Assembly (NCBI RefSeq): GCF_000819725.1
Contig: NZ_CDDH01000046.1
Location: 1-64,000 of the forward strand
Direction: 5' to 3'
From: Aeromonas australiensis
GTDB taxonomy: Bacteria > Pseudomonadota > Gammaproteobacteria > Enterobacterales > Aeromonadaceae
Length of the DNA: 64,000 nucleotides
Part shown: positions 53,332 through 63,197 of the stretch, one piece after another
How positions within the stretch are numbered: position 1 is the first letter of the stretch
How the letters are laid out: every line of letters begins with the position of its first letter
Made by a program: the position numbers and the translations under genes
The notes under the pieces: generated by a model
The model's input: the letters and a program-made list of their open reading frames with translations, nothing else
Told to the model about the DNA's origin: nothing
Databases searched by the model: none

Positions 53332-54447
53332 TTAGCGCCCCAACTCAACCAGAATACGCTGGGCCACCTTATCCAGAGGGAGTGATTCGCTGGCAATTCC
53401 CGCTTTGGCTACCGCTTGGGGCATACCATATACCACGCAGGAAGCCTCATCCTGAGCCCAGATGGTTGAGCCCTGCTCTTTCAGCAGTCTGGCGCCATCA
53501 CGGCCATCTGCCCCCATACCGGTCAGTACAATCGCCAATACCTTGTCAGCATAGGTCTTGGCCGCCGAGGCAAACGTGATGTCCACGCAAGGCTTGTAAT
53601 TTACCTTGTCGTTGCCATCAACGATCCGAATACGGGCACCTGCACCACGACCTTCCAGCAGCATCTGTTTACCGCCTGGTGCCAGATAGGCATGCCCCGG
53701 CTTGAGCACATCGCCATCTTCTGCTTCCTTGACGCCAATCTGGCATAACCCGTTGAGACGGGCTGCAAATGCTGCAGTAAAGGTCGCGGGCATATGCTGA
53801 ATAAGCAGGATGGGATGGGGAAAATCCCCCGGCAACTTGGTCAGCACATTTTGCAGAGCCACAGGCCCACCGGTAGATGTGCCGATTGCCACCAACTGAT
53901 AACTCTTGCCACTTCGCTTGAAGGAAGCACTTGGAATAGAACGCTGCAGATCCGACTGGCGATCTGGCGTTCTGGGCACTGTGCTGCCCAGAGGCGATCG
54001 AACAACCGGCTCTGGGGCTTTCGGACGGGCAGCTGATGTCATCAGGAAGCGTTTGCGAGAGATTTCCTTCACCCGCTGTTGCAACAATCTGACCGCTTCG
54101 TCCTTGTCTCTGGCAATGTCCTCAAACTTTTTGGGCAAAAAGTCGAGAGCGCCGGCGTCAAGTGCATCCAGCGTCGCCTTGGCCCCCTCGTGCGTCAGGG
54201 AGGAGAACATCAGAATGGGGGTTGGGCACTTGGCCATTATCTCACGCACAGCACTGATGCCATCCATCACGGGCATCTCGATGTCCATGGTGATTACATC
54301 AGGGCGCAGCGATATCGCCTTGTCTACCGCTTCACGTCCATTCTGGGCCGTATCGATCACTGTCAGCATGGGATCCTGATTGATGATCTCGCTCACCCGA
54401 CGGCGAAAGAAGCTCGAATCGTCGACAACTAATACCTTAACTGCCAT
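53332..54447 (-). CDS. cheB: Protein-glutamate methylesterase CheB
   Basis: 371 residues. Receiver domain (1-120, phospho-acceptor Asp55 in [12 protein letters not shown]), linker, and methylesterase domain (about 180-370) with GTSTGGP (catalytic Ser), LIQHMP (His) and [11 protein letters not shown] (Asp). Demethylates and deamidates receptors for adaptation. No cheR lies in this window. Confidence 0.96.
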   Translation of the reverse strand: MAVKVLVVDDSSFFRRRVSEIINQDPMLTVIDTAQNGREAVDKAISLRPDVITMDIEMPVMDGISAVREIMAKCPTPILMFSSLTHEGAKATLDALDAGALDFLPKKFEDIARDKDEAVRLLQQRVKEISRKRFLMTSAARPKAPEPVVRSPLGSTVPRTPDRQSDLQRSIPSASFKRSGKSYQLVAIGTSTGGPVALQNVLTKLPGDFPHPILLIQHMPATFTAAFAARLNGLCQIGVKEAEDGDVLKPGHAYLAPGGKQMLLEGRGAGARIRIVDGNDKVNYKPCVDITFASAAKTYADKVLAIVLTGMGADGRDGARLLKEQGSTIWAQDEASCVVYGMPQAVAKAGIASESLPLDKVAQRILVELGR

Positions 54448-54479
54448 TGTTATTTTTCTAACTCCTTGGGCCTGAGCGA

Positions 54480-56699
54480 TTAATGTCTACGCGCATATGC
54501 TTTGAGCAGACTCGGCACATCCAAAATAAGAGCAATTCCGCCATCGCTGGTAATCGTTGCCCCAGCCATCCCTGGCGTACCTTGCAGCAGGTTATCGAGT
54601 GGTTTGATCACAACCTCTTCCTGACCAATCAGGCTGTCTACCACAAATCCGATTTGTTGAGTACCAATCTGCACGATCACTACATGCCCAGTATCCTGGC
54701 GTGAACGTTTGTTGGCGCCACGAATCAACCATTTATGTAGGTAGAAGAGCGGGATCGCCTTCTCGCGCACTATGATGGTAAGCTGACCATCTACCATGTT
54801 GGCCTTTTTCAGATCCAGATGGAAAATCTCGTTCACACAACCAAGAGGCAATGCGAAGGTCTGCTCACCCACTTCCACCATCAGGGTCGGCAGAATGGCC
54901 AGCGTCAACGGAACCTTGATTTCGAGGCGGGTACCTTTACCCCAGGTGGAATCGATATACACAGAACCGTTCAAACTCACGATACTGGTTTTCACCACAT
55001 CCATCCCGACACCACGACCGGAAATATCAGAGATCTCGGCCTTGGTAGAAAAACCCGGTGCAAAGATCAGGTTGTAGGCATCGTTATCGCTCATGCGGGC
55101 TGCGCTATCAGCATCCAGTACCCCACGACTGATGGCGATCGATTTGAGCTTTTCCGGGTCCATCCCGGCGCCATCATCCTCGATGCAAAGCAGAATATGG
55201 TCCCCCTGCTGGGAGGCACTCAGGGTGATGGTTCCTTGCCGCGGTTTGCCCGCTTTCTCACGCACATCCGGCATTTCCACACCGTGATCGCAAGAGTTTC
55301 GAACCAAGTGAACCAGTGGATCGGCGAGCGCTTCCACCAGGTTTTTATCCAGATCCGTGTCTTCCCCCACCATCACCAGCTCAATCTCTTTCTTGAGGGT
55401 TCTAGCAAGATCTCGCACCACGCGCGGGAACCGACCAAATACCTTCTTGATTGGCTGCATGCGGGTTTTCATCACCGCCCCTTGCAGATCAGCCGTGACT
55501 ACATCCAGATTGGCAACTGCCTTTGACATCTCCTCATCATTACTGGCAACACCCAAGCTCACCAGGCGATTACGCACCAATACCAGCTCACCCACCATGT
55601 TCATAATGACATCGAGAGTTTTGGTATCGACACGAACTGTCGTATCACTCTGCACCGCACTATTTTCGGCAGGCGCAGGGGCCGCCTTAGCTGCAGGTGC
55701 AGGAGCCTTGGCTGCTTCCGTGGGTTTTGCGGGAGCTGCCGGTGTGGGCTTAGCTACAGGGGTTGCCGGCTTGGGTGGCGTCACTGAGGCAGGTGCGGCA
55801 GGTGCGGCAGGTGCGGCAGGTGCGGCAGGTGCGGCAGGTGCGGCAGGTGCGGCAGGTGCCATGGTACTCTTCGGTCCCTGGCCATGACCATGCAATTCAT
55901 CAAGCAGGCGCTCAAACTCATCGTCATCGATTAGTTCATCCACCTCTTTTTGTACCGACTTCAACGGATTAACCTCTGGCGCGCCCATATGCTGGCCTTG
56001 ACCATGAAGCTGATCCAGCAAAGCCTCAAACTCATCATCGGTAATATCGCCTGAGCCACCAGTAACAGGAGATGTTGTTGTCGCTTGGGTAGGGGTAGGG
56101 GTACCAGCCGCGCCATGAAGCTCATCTAGCAGGCGCTCGAATTCATCCGCAGAAATCTCATCGATAGAGCCACCACCATTGACTGGAGCTGGCTCGTTGC
56201 CGATGGCCGTGGGTTCGACCACCTCGGGGACAACCTCCACGACTGGTGCTGCTGGTTCAGGTTCCACAGCCACGGCTGCACTGGTAGCAGTGCGCAGTTG
56301 CTCTTCCCCTTCCGGCTTACACAACTCGTGGAGATCATGAAGCAAATCATCTGAAGCCGGGCTTGGCGCTTCGCGATTTTGAACCTGGGCGAACATGACA
56401 TTGATGGCATCCAACGCTTGCAGGATCACATCCATCAGCTCGGCTGTAACTGTTCGCTTGCCATTTCGCAAGATGTCGAACACGTTTTCCGCGCCGTGGC
56501 ATACATCAACCAATTCACCGAGCGACAGAAAACCAGCACCACCTTTCACGGTATGGAAACCGCGAAAAATAGCATTCAACAGGTTCTTGTCATCGGGTCG
56601 CTTTTCCAAGTCGACCAGTTGTTCAGACAACTGTTCCAATATTTCGGATGCTTCGACCAGAAAGTCTTGCAGTATGTCTTCATCAACTTCGAAGGCCAT
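54480..56699 (-). CDS. cheA: Chemotaxis histidine kinase CheA
   Basis: 739 residues. HPt domain with His49 in [13 protein letters not shown]; a long linker (about 110-350) with three copies of a DEFE-LLD-LHG motif (residues 184-196, 221-233, 259-271) and a seven-fold Ala-Ala-Pro repeat; dimerisation domain from about 355; kinase with N-box NSCDHGV, G1 [11 protein letters not shown] and G2 [10 protein letters not shown]-terminal CheW-like domain ([17 protein letters not shown] onward). It phosphorylates CheY and CheB. The DEFE motifs stand where a P2 domain would be and may be docking sites. Confidence 0.96.
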   Translation of the reverse strand: MAFEVDEDILQDFLVEASEILEQLSEQLVDLEKRPDDKNLLNAIFRGFHTVKGGAGFLSLGELVDVCHGAENVFDILRNGKRTVTAELMDVILQALDAINVMFAQVQNREAPSPASDDLLHDLHELCKPEGEEQLRTATSAAVAVEPEPAAPVVEVVPEVVEPTAIGNEPAPVNGGGSIDEISADEFERLLDELHGAAGTPTPTQATTTSPVTGGSGDITDDEFEALLDQLHGQGQHMGAPEVNPLKSVQKEVDELIDDDEFERLLDELHGHGQGPKSTMAPAAPAAPAAPAAPAAPAAPAAPASVTPPKPATPVAKPTPAAPAKPTEAAKAPAPAAKAAPAPAENSAVQSDTTVRVDTKTLDVIMNMVGELVLVRNRLVSLGVASNDEEMSKAVANLDVVTADLQGAVMKTRMQPIKKVFGRFPRVVRDLARTLKKEIELVMVGEDTDLDKNLVEALADPLVHLVRNSCDHGVEMPDVREKAGKPRQGTITLSASQQGDHILLCIEDDGAGMDPEKLKSIAISRGVLDADSAARMSDNDAYNLIFAPGFSTKAEISDISGRGVGMDVVKTSIVSLNGSVYIDSTWGKGTRLEIKVPLTLAILPTLMVEVGEQTFALPLGCVNEIFHLDLKKANMVDGQLTIIVREKAIPLFYLHKWLIRGANKRSRQDTGHVVIVQIGTQQIGFVVDSLIGQEEVVIKPLDNLLQGTPGMAGATITSDGGIALILDVPSLLKAYARRH
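55792..55857 (-). repeat. 9-base tandem repeat in cheA
   Basis: Seven exact copies of GGTGCGGCA (55792-55854) plus a partial one; on the coding strand they encode Ala-Ala-Pro units in the CheA linker. Copy changes keep the frame and alter linker length only. Confidence 0.95.
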
Positions 56700-56710
56700 G
56701 CGTCACTCCA

Positions 56711-57451
56711 TTAGAATCCCAAGCTAGACAGCAGATCGTCCACATCATCCTGATCATTAACCACATCGGCGCGAGCTTCAGGGTTCATGATGGGGCCTTC
56801 TGCTTCAATCCCATTAACAGGAAGAGGTCGAGTTGAATGCTCAGAAGAAGCCTCACCAAACATAGTCAGCATTTCTATTAATTTTGTTTCAACTTCCTGA
56901 ACAAGCTTGATGACCTTGCGGATCATCTGTCCTGTCAAATCCTGAAAATCTTGCGCCATCAGGATCTCTGTCAGCAGTTGTCTTAATTTATCGGCGTCTG
57001 ACTCTGAAGCCTTAATAAAATCATCAAGTTGGTGACAAAGCGATTTGAACTGCCCAACATTCATATCGCGCGCCATCAGCGCATTCCAGTTCGGCATCAC
57101 CAGCTGGATATTGTCATTTAGGCGATCCGCTATCGGTAAACTGGCTTCCACCGCATCCATCGTGCGATTGGCAGCTTTGTCGGTCATATCGATAACGTAG
57201 CTCAAGCGCTCCCGCGCATCGGGAATGTCATGGGCAGCCAAATCAGGAATACGCGGGTCGAGGCGAAATTCTTGAAGTGAATTGTGAAGTTGCCGGGTCA
57301 GCTGGCCTACTTTTTCAAACAGAGCGGCTGCGTTGGGAGCGCATACTTCGGCAAGCAGTTCATCGGCCAGTTCACATTCCCCTTGCTCCAGATGGGCAAC
57401 AAGCAACCTTGCCTGATCGAGTGAAATCATTGCTCTCGTTTTGGCCATCAT
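56711..57451 (-). CDS. cheZ: CheY-phosphate phosphatase CheZ
   Basis: 246 residues, long helical hairpin; catalytic region LMAQDFQDLTGQMIRKVIKLVQ with the Asp-x-x-Gln pair, and the C-terminal CheY-binding peptide DDVDDLLSSLGF. Start MMAK with AAGGAG upstream. Between cheY and cheA. Confidence 0.95.
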   Translation of the reverse strand: MMAKTRAMISLDQARLLVAHLEQGECELADELLAEVCAPNAAALFEKVGQLTRQLHNSLQEFRLDPRIPDLAAHDIPDARERLSYVIDMTDKAANRTMDAVEASLPIADRLNDNIQLVMPNWNALMARDMNVGQFKSLCHQLDDFIKASESDADKLRQLLTEILMAQDFQDLTGQMIRKVIKLVQEVETKLIEMLTMFGEASSEHSTRPLPVNGIEAEGPIMNPEARADVVNDQDDVDDLLSSLGF

Positions 57452-57463
57452 CCCAGCCGCTCC

Positions 57464-57847
57464 TTAGCCAATTCGTTCGAAAATTTTATCGAGCTTTTCT
57501 TTGAGCGTTGCGGCGGTGAAAGGCTTGACGATGTAACCATTGACGCCAGCTTGAGCGGCTTCAATGATCTGCTCACGCTTGGCTTCGGCCGTTACCATCA
57601 ATACCGGCAGATGCTTGAGCTTCTCATCAACGCGGATGGCCTTGAGCAGGTCGATACCTTGCATACCTGGCATGTTCCAGTCAGTCACCACAAACTGATA
57701 ATCGCCATTTTTCAGCATCGGCAGCGCTGTATTGCCATCATCCGCCTCGTGGGTGTTGTTGAATCCCAAGTCGCGCAGCAAGTTCTTGATAATCCGGCGC
57801 ATCGTTGAAAAATCGTCAACAATGAGGATTTTCATGTTCTTGTCCAA
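57464..57847 (-). CDS. cheY: Chemotaxis response regulator CheY
   Basis: 127 residues from a TTG at 57847, supported by GGAGG five bases upstream; the ATG at 57835 would have its site 17 bases away. Acidic pocket DD (11-12), phospho-Asp56 in VVTDWNMPG, Thr in VTAEA, Lys in VKPFT. Binds FliM to switch rotation. First gene of the che block after fliA. Confidence 0.96.
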   Translation of the reverse strand: MDKNMKILIVDDFSTMRRIIKNLLRDLGFNNTHEADDGNTALPMLKNGDYQFVVTDWNMPGMQGIDLLKAIRVDEKLKHLPVLMVTAEAKREQIIEAAQAGVNGYIVKPFTAATLKEKLDKIFERIG

Positions 57848-57958
57848 AATTCCCTCCTAAATAGCCACCATAGTGGCTCACTTACATGATGCTAAAAACG
57901 GGTTGTGTCGTGCGAATTATGCCTTAGAGTTTCATCTCAGTGTAGCCAGTACAAACAC

Positions 57959-58678
57959 TTATAGGTGCCAATCTCTCAAACGAGCACGTAATCTGTGCAT
58001 CGCCTGACTGTGGATCTGACTCACACGCGACTCGCTGACATTCAAAACCTCGCCAATTTCGCGCAAATTCAGCTCTTCATCGTAGTAAAGAGAGAGAACC
58101 AAAGCTTCTCTCTCAGGTAAACGACCAATTTGTTCCGATAGTTGAATCTGAAATCGCTCAGCAGCCAATTCATCGAATCCCGAGCCTGAAGAGGCATCAT
58201 CGGGGTTACCGATCACATCCTCACTGACCCCCAAATCTTCGATGCCGATAATTTTTCCGCAGGATACGTCTTGCAGCATGGCATGGTAATCCGCAATGGA
58301 TACACCCATCTGGGCTGCGACCTCGGTATCCCGCGCATCACGCCCGTGGGTCTGTTCGACATTCTCAATCGCTTCTGCGATAGCCCGGCTGTTACGATGC
58401 ACGGAACGGGGCACCCAGTCACCACGGCGGATTTCATCCAGCATGGCGCCACGGATTCGGATCCCGGCATACGTCTCGAAGCTGGCCCCCTTGCTGCCAT
58501 CAAAGTTACGAGAGGCTTCAAGCAGCCCAATCATACCTGCCTGGATCAGGTCATCCAGCAAGACACTGTTGGGCAGACGAGCCAACAGATGCTGGGCAAT
58601 TCGCTTGACCAGGGGAGCATGACGCTCCACCAGCACGTAGGAATCCTGATGACGCAAGTACGCTTGGGCTTTATTCAC
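57959..58678 (-). CDS. fliA: Flagellar sigma factor FliA (sigma-28)
   Basis: 239 residues from the GTG at 58678, which overlaps the end of flhG. Region 2: RLPNSVLLDDLIQAGMIGLLEASRNFDGSKGASFETYAGIRIRGAMLDEIR; region 4: REALVLSLYYDEELNLREIGEVLNVSESRVSQIHSQA. Directs transcription of late flagellar and chemotaxis genes, probably including the che operon that follows. Confidence 0.96.
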   Translation of the reverse strand: MNKAQAYLRHQDSYVLVERHAPLVKRIAQHLLARLPNSVLLDDLIQAGMIGLLEASRNFDGSKGASFETYAGIRIRGAMLDEIRRGDWVPRSVHRNSRAIAEAIENVEQTHGRDARDTEVAAQMGVSIADYHAMLQDVSCGKIIGIEDLGVSEDVIGNPDDASSGSGFDELAAERFQIQLSEQIGRLPEREALVLSLYYDEELNLREIGEVLNVSESRVSQIHSQAMHRLRARLRDWHL

Positions 58679-59555
58679 GGGAACCTTCCTGTGTTGTAGC
58701 CGGTTTCTGCAACAAATTTTCCAGGAAAAACTCCAGATGGCCGCCCGGCTGATTAGGTACCGGCCAGCTCGCGGCCTTATTGGCAAGGGCCCGGAACGCC
58801 AGTGCGGCAGGTGACTTGGGAAACGCCTCGACAATCAGCTTCTGCTTGCGTACTGCAGCACGCAAATTCGTGTCGTAAGGCACACAGGCGACCAGTTCCA
58901 GCGAGGTATCGAGGAAACGATCCGTGACCCGGGTCAGTTTGGCAAAGAGCTCCTGACCTTCGCGCAGGCTGCGCACCATGTTGGCCACCACCTTGAAGCG
59001 GAACACGCCGTGATCCTTGGAGAGGATCTTGATGAGGGCGTAGGCATCGGTGATCGATGTTGGCTCATCACAGACCACTACCATGATGTCCTGAGCCGCA
59101 CGGGTGAAGCTCAGCACCATATCGGATATCCCAGCAGCCGTATCCACCAGCAGGATGTCGACCTGCGTCTTCATCTCGCTGAAGGCACGTATAAGCTCGG
59201 CATGTTGTACCGGTGAAAGCTCAACCATCGACTGGGTGCCCGAGGTCGCCGGCACGATCATCATGCCGTAAGGGCCTTCGACAATAATATCGTCGATGGT
59301 GCATTCACCAGCCAGCACATGAGAGAGGTTACGATGAACCCGCAGCCCCAGCATGACATCGACGTTGGCGAGGCCAAGGTCGGCATCCAGCACCATCACC
59401 CGCTTGCCTTGGGCGGCCATGGCTCCGGCTACGTTCAAGGTCACGTTGGTTTTACCTACGCCACCTTTGCCACCGGAAACGGCGATTACTTTTACTCGAT
59501 TGTTTTGACGCATTTTGCGCAGACCACTCGCCTGATCCATATACATGTTACTCAT
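58671..59555 (-). CDS. flhG: Flagellar number regulator FlhG (FleN)
   Basis: 294 residues from the ATG at 59555, overlapping the end of flhF by eight bases. MinD/ParA-type ATPase: VSGGKGGVGKTNVTLN, DADLGLANVDVMLGL, VDTAAGISDMVLSF. Limits the number of polar flagella together with FlhF. Indicates a polar flagellar system. Confidence 0.95.
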   Translation of the reverse strand: MSNMYMDQASGLRKMRQNNRVKVIAVSGGKGGVGKTNVTLNVAGAMAAQGKRVMVLDADLGLANVDVMLGLRVHRNLSHVLAGECTIDDIIVEGPYGMMIVPATSGTQSMVELSPVQHAELIRAFSEMKTQVDILLVDTAAGISDMVLSFTRAAQDIMVVVCDEPTSITDAYALIKILSKDHGVFRFKVVANMVRSLREGQELFAKLTRVTDRFLDTSLELVACVPYDTNLRAAVRKQKLIVEAFPKSPAALAFRALANKAASWPVPNQPGGHLEFFLENLLQKPATTQEGSRE

Positions 59556-60972
59556 AAAACTCCGAATCTTCGGCATCGCCAAAGCCTGCACCCCAGAAAT
59601 AGGGCTCCTCTGTTTCTCGCTCCAGCGAGCCCATGGCCGCCCCAACGAGCTGCGCTGCATTGGCAACTTGGATATCTTCCGGAACCCTCTGCCCGTCAGT
59701 GATATAACTGATGGGCAAGGCATTCTGGATACACACGTTAATCACTTCGCCCAGATTCAGACTTTCATCCAATTTGGTAAGTATGCAGCCGCTTAATGGA
59801 ATACGCCTGAAATGGTCCACCGCCTCCTGCATCACCCGACGCTGGGAGGTGGCCGACATCACCAGATAGCTGCGGATCCGCACCTTGGCATTCTTGACCA
59901 AGGTGTCGAGCTGCTCGGTCAACCGGATATCCCGCTGGCCAACCCCAGCCGTATCGATCAGTACCAATCGACGATGGCGGAACTGATAAAGCGCATTGGC
60001 TAGCTCTTCGGCATCACGTACCTGCCGAACCGGACAGCCCATGATCCGGCCATAGGTCTGCAGCTGTTCGTGGGCGCCAATCCGGTAGTTGTCGGTGGTG
60101 ATCAGCGCCACCTGCTCGGCGCCGTACTTCATGGCAAAACGGGCCGCCAGCTTGGCGATGGTAGTCGTTTTGCCCACCCCGGTCGGACCAAGCAGCGCCA
60201 CCGCGCCGCCCTGCCGCAAAATCTCGTCCTCGCTGATCTTGAGCTGGGCGGTGAGGACCTCGGCCAACTGTGCCATCGCTTGATGGATGGACATATCTTC
60301 GGGGATAAGCCCCGCCAGTTGATCGGCAAACGCATCGTCAAAGCCCAGTTTCTTAAGCTCCTTGATCAGCAGGGCCCGCATCGGTTCGCGGCGCTCCACC
60401 TCTTGCCACATCAACCCGGAGATCTGGTGCTCCAGCAATTTGCGGATGCTGGCCATCTCCTTGCGCATCCCCTCCATCTCCTGATCCCGCTGGGCAGGTT
60501 GGGTAGCACGCTGGCCGGAGGCAACCCGAGCCTTGGGCTTGACAGGTTCCGGGGCTGCGCCCCACTGCCCCTGCTCGGCCAATGTTCTGGGCGCTGCATT
60601 GGCAGCGGCCAGCCCGGCCGATTGGGTATTGCCCATTGGCGCCCCATTGCCCGGCTTGAGTTTCTGCTGGCGGGCCAGCAAGGCAGCCAGGGTATCGGCA
60701 TAATGCTCGTTCTGCTCCTTCGCCGAGGTTGGCTCGGGACGGTTCATCTGCCGTGCAGCAGACGAAATATTGACGCTCTCATCGTTCAGCTGACGGCGAA
60801 CCGGCGCATCTTTGGGTCCCGGAACCTGGGATTGATAATCGACCGCAGCGACTATCTCTACCCCTCCGGTGACCTTTTTGTTGGACATGATGACGGCGTC
60901 AGGCCCGAGAGTCTCCTTGACCTCGGCCAGAGCCGTTCGCATGTCCTTGGCAAAAAACCGCTTAATCTTCAC
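59548..60972 (-). CDS. flhF: Flagellar biosynthesis GTPase FlhF
   Basis: 474 residues. N-terminal MKIKRFFAKDMRTALAEVKETLGPDAVIMSNKK, variable basic middle (about 90-190), then N and G domains of the SRP GTPase type: GPTGVGKTTTIAKLAAR, VALITTDNYRIGAHEQL, LIDTAGVGQRD. Sets the polar site of flagellar assembly. Lies between flhA and flhG. Confidence 0.96.
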   Translation of the reverse strand: MKIKRFFAKDMRTALAEVKETLGPDAVIMSNKKVTGGVEIVAAVDYQSQVPGPKDAPVRRQLNDESVNISSAARQMNRPEPTSAKEQNEHYADTLAALLARQQKLKPGNGAPMGNTQSAGLAAANAAPRTLAEQGQWGAAPEPVKPKARVASGQRATQPAQRDQEMEGMRKEMASIRKLLEHQISGLMWQEVERREPMRALLIKELKKLGFDDAFADQLAGLIPEDMSIHQAMAQLAEVLTAQLKISEDEILRQGGAVALLGPTGVGKTTTIAKLAARFAMKYGAEQVALITTDNYRIGAHEQLQTYGRIMGCPVRQVRDAEELANALYQFRHRRLVLIDTAGVGQRDIRLTEQLDTLVKNAKVRIRSYLVMSATSQRRVMQEAVDHFRRIPLSGCILTKLDESLNLGEVINVCIQNALPISYITDGQRVPEDIQVANAAQLVGAAMGSLERETEEPYFWGAGFGDAEDSEFYE

Positions 60973-60988
60973 CCGTCGTCTCCGCTAA

Positions 60989-63091
60989 CTAGTTCTGCCC
61001 CACCGCACTGACGATGCGGATCTGCTTGTCGTCGGGCACTTCCTGATAAGACAGAACGCGCAATCCAGGAATGGCATTCTTGACAAATTTCGCCAGGGTA
61101 TTGCGCAAGATCCCCGATGTCAGAAGCACGGCCGGCTGGCCTTCCAATTCTTGTCGTTGAGTGGCTTCTACCAGCGAACGCTGCATCCGCTCTGCCAGAC
61201 CCGGTTCAATACCAGCACCATCACCGCCACCTGCTTGCAGGGATTGATGCAATATACGTTCCAATTCCGGCGCCAAGGTAATGACTGGCAGCTCGGGATC
61301 GGGACCTGCAATCTCCTGCACAATCAGGCGCCGCAGGGCAATCCGGCAAGCCGCAGTAAGCACTTCCGGATCCGGACTGCGCGGCGCGTATTCAACCAGG
61401 GTCTGCAGGATAGTGCGCATATCACGGATTGGCACGCCTTCATTGAGTAAATTCTGTAATACCTTCACAAGGTTACCCATGCTGATCACTTCCGGCACCA
61501 GACCTTCGACCAGCTTGCTCTGATGTTTGCCTATCATATCGAGCAGCTGTTGCACCTCGTCATGGCCCAGCAGCAGAGCTGCATGGTTGGTGAGGATCTG
61601 GCTCATATGGGTAGCTACAACAGTTGCGGTATCCACCACTGTATAACCCAGGGTCTGCGCTTGGGAAACCTGCTCCTTGGCAACCCACACGGCTTCGAGC
61701 CCGAATGCAGGATCTCGGGTGGCTATCCCCTGGATCTGGCCGAAAACTTGTCCCGGATTGATCGCCATCTCTTTATCATGGTAGACATTGGCCTCGCCGG
61801 TACTGACCCCCATCAAGGTAATGCGGTACTGGTTTGGCGCTAGATCCAGGTTGTCGCGAATGTGGACGGCCGGGACCAAAAAGCCCAACTCTTGCGAGAG
61901 TTTCTTACGCACCCCTTTGATCCGGTTGAGCAGTTCGCCCCCCTGATTGCGATCCACCAGCGGGATCAGCTGATAGCCTACCTCAAGCCCGATGATATCG
62001 ACCGGCATGACATCGTCCCAGCTCAGCTCCTTCTGTTCATGAGGCTGTTCAGTAGTGACTGGCAACAACTCGCCCTTGGCCGCTTTGGCCGCAGCCAGTT
62101 TTTCGCGGCGCAGCAGCCACCAGGCTCCGGCAGAGGCGAATGCCCCCAGAGTCAGGAAAGCGAAGTGCGGCATCCCCGGCACCAACCCCATCATCAGCAG
62201 AATACCGGCAGAGATAATCAATGCTTTGGGATTGTCAAACAGCTGACCCAGTACTGCGGTGCCCATGTCCTGATCGGTATTCTGCCGGGTTACTATGATG
62301 GCGGCAGCGATGGAAAGCAGCAGAGAGGGGATCTGCGCCACCAGGCCGTCACCGATGGCCAGCAGAGTGTAGATTTCGGCCGATTCGCTGAAGGTAAGCT
62401 GGTGTTGCATCATCCCGATGATGAAACCCCCGATGATGTTGATAAAGAGGATCATGATGCCCGCGATGACATCCCCTTTAACAAACTTGGAAGCACCATC
62501 CATGGAGCCGTAGAAGTCGGCCTCCTGAGTCACCTCTTGACGACGTTTTTTCGCCTCTTCCTGATTGATGAGGCCCGCGTTCAAATCGGCATCGATAGCC
62601 ATCTGCTTGCCCGGCATCGCATCGAGAGTGAAACGGGCACTTACTTCCGCGATCCGGCCGGCACCCTTGGTGACTACTACAAAGTTGATGATCATCAGGA
62701 TGGTAAAAACAATGATACCGACCGCATAGTTACCGCCGATCACCACGTTACCGAATGCCTCGATCACCTGGCCAGCCGCTGCACTGCCATTGTGACCTTC
62801 CAGCAATACCACCCGGGTCGAGGCGACGTTCAACGCCAACCGCAATAGAGTTGCAAGCAGCAACACCGTTGGAAAAGCTGCAAATTCGAGGGGCCGCCGG
62901 GTATAAACTGCCACCAGCAACACCACGATGGAGAGAGCAATGTTGAAGGAGAAGAGCACATCCAGCATCAGCGGCGGGATGGGCAATACCACCATGCCAA
63001 GCGCGGCCAATACCAGCAAAGGAGTACCGAGGCCTTTGCCAAATAGTGCCCGATGCTCTTTGATGTGACCCAATACTGCCTTGAATTCCAT
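60989..63091 (-). CDS. flhA: Flagellar type III export gate protein FlhA
   Basis: 700 residues from the ATG at 63091 (MEFKAVLGHI), which has GAGAAAAG upstream and gives the family length; an ATG at 63109 would add six residues. N-terminal membrane half with the FHIPEP-type region (TLDAMPGKQMAIDADLNAGLI) and a C-terminal cytoplasmic domain binding export substrates. Export gate component with FlhB. Confidence 0.96.
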   Translation of the reverse strand: MEFKAVLGHIKEHRALFGKGLGTPLLVLAALGMVVLPIPPLMLDVLFSFNIALSIVVLLVAVYTRRPLEFAAFPTVLLLATLLRLALNVASTRVVLLEGHNGSAAAGQVIEAFGNVVIGGNYAVGIIVFTILMIINFVVVTKGAGRIAEVSARFTLDAMPGKQMAIDADLNAGLINQEEAKKRRQEVTQEADFYGSMDGASKFVKGDVIAGIMILFINIIGGFIIGMMQHQLTFSESAEIYTLLAIGDGLVAQIPSLLLSIAAAIIVTRQNTDQDMGTAVLGQLFDNPKALIISAGILLMMGLVPGMPHFAFLTLGAFASAGAWWLLRREKLAAAKAAKGELLPVTTEQPHEQKELSWDDVMPVDIIGLEVGYQLIPLVDRNQGGELLNRIKGVRKKLSQELGFLVPAVHIRDNLDLAPNQYRITLMGVSTGEANVYHDKEMAINPGQVFGQIQGIATRDPAFGLEAVWVAKEQVSQAQTLGYTVVDTATVVATHMSQILTNHAALLLGHDEVQQLLDMIGKHQSKLVEGLVPEVISMGNLVKVLQNLLNEGVPIRDMRTILQTLVEYAPRSPDPEVLTAACRIALRRLIVQEIAGPDPELPVITLAPELERILHQSLQAGGGDGAGIEPGLAERMQRSLVEATQRQELEGQPAVLLTSGILRNTLAKFVKNAIPGLRVLSYQEVPDDKQIRIVSAVGQN

Positions 63092-63197
63092 CGCTTTTCT
63101 CAATTTCATGCTGTTGATGCCAAATGAAAGCAAACATCAAGCCAACAACGCAATACATTGAAAATAAATAAGTTTATTTAAGTGCGTCAGAACTTTG

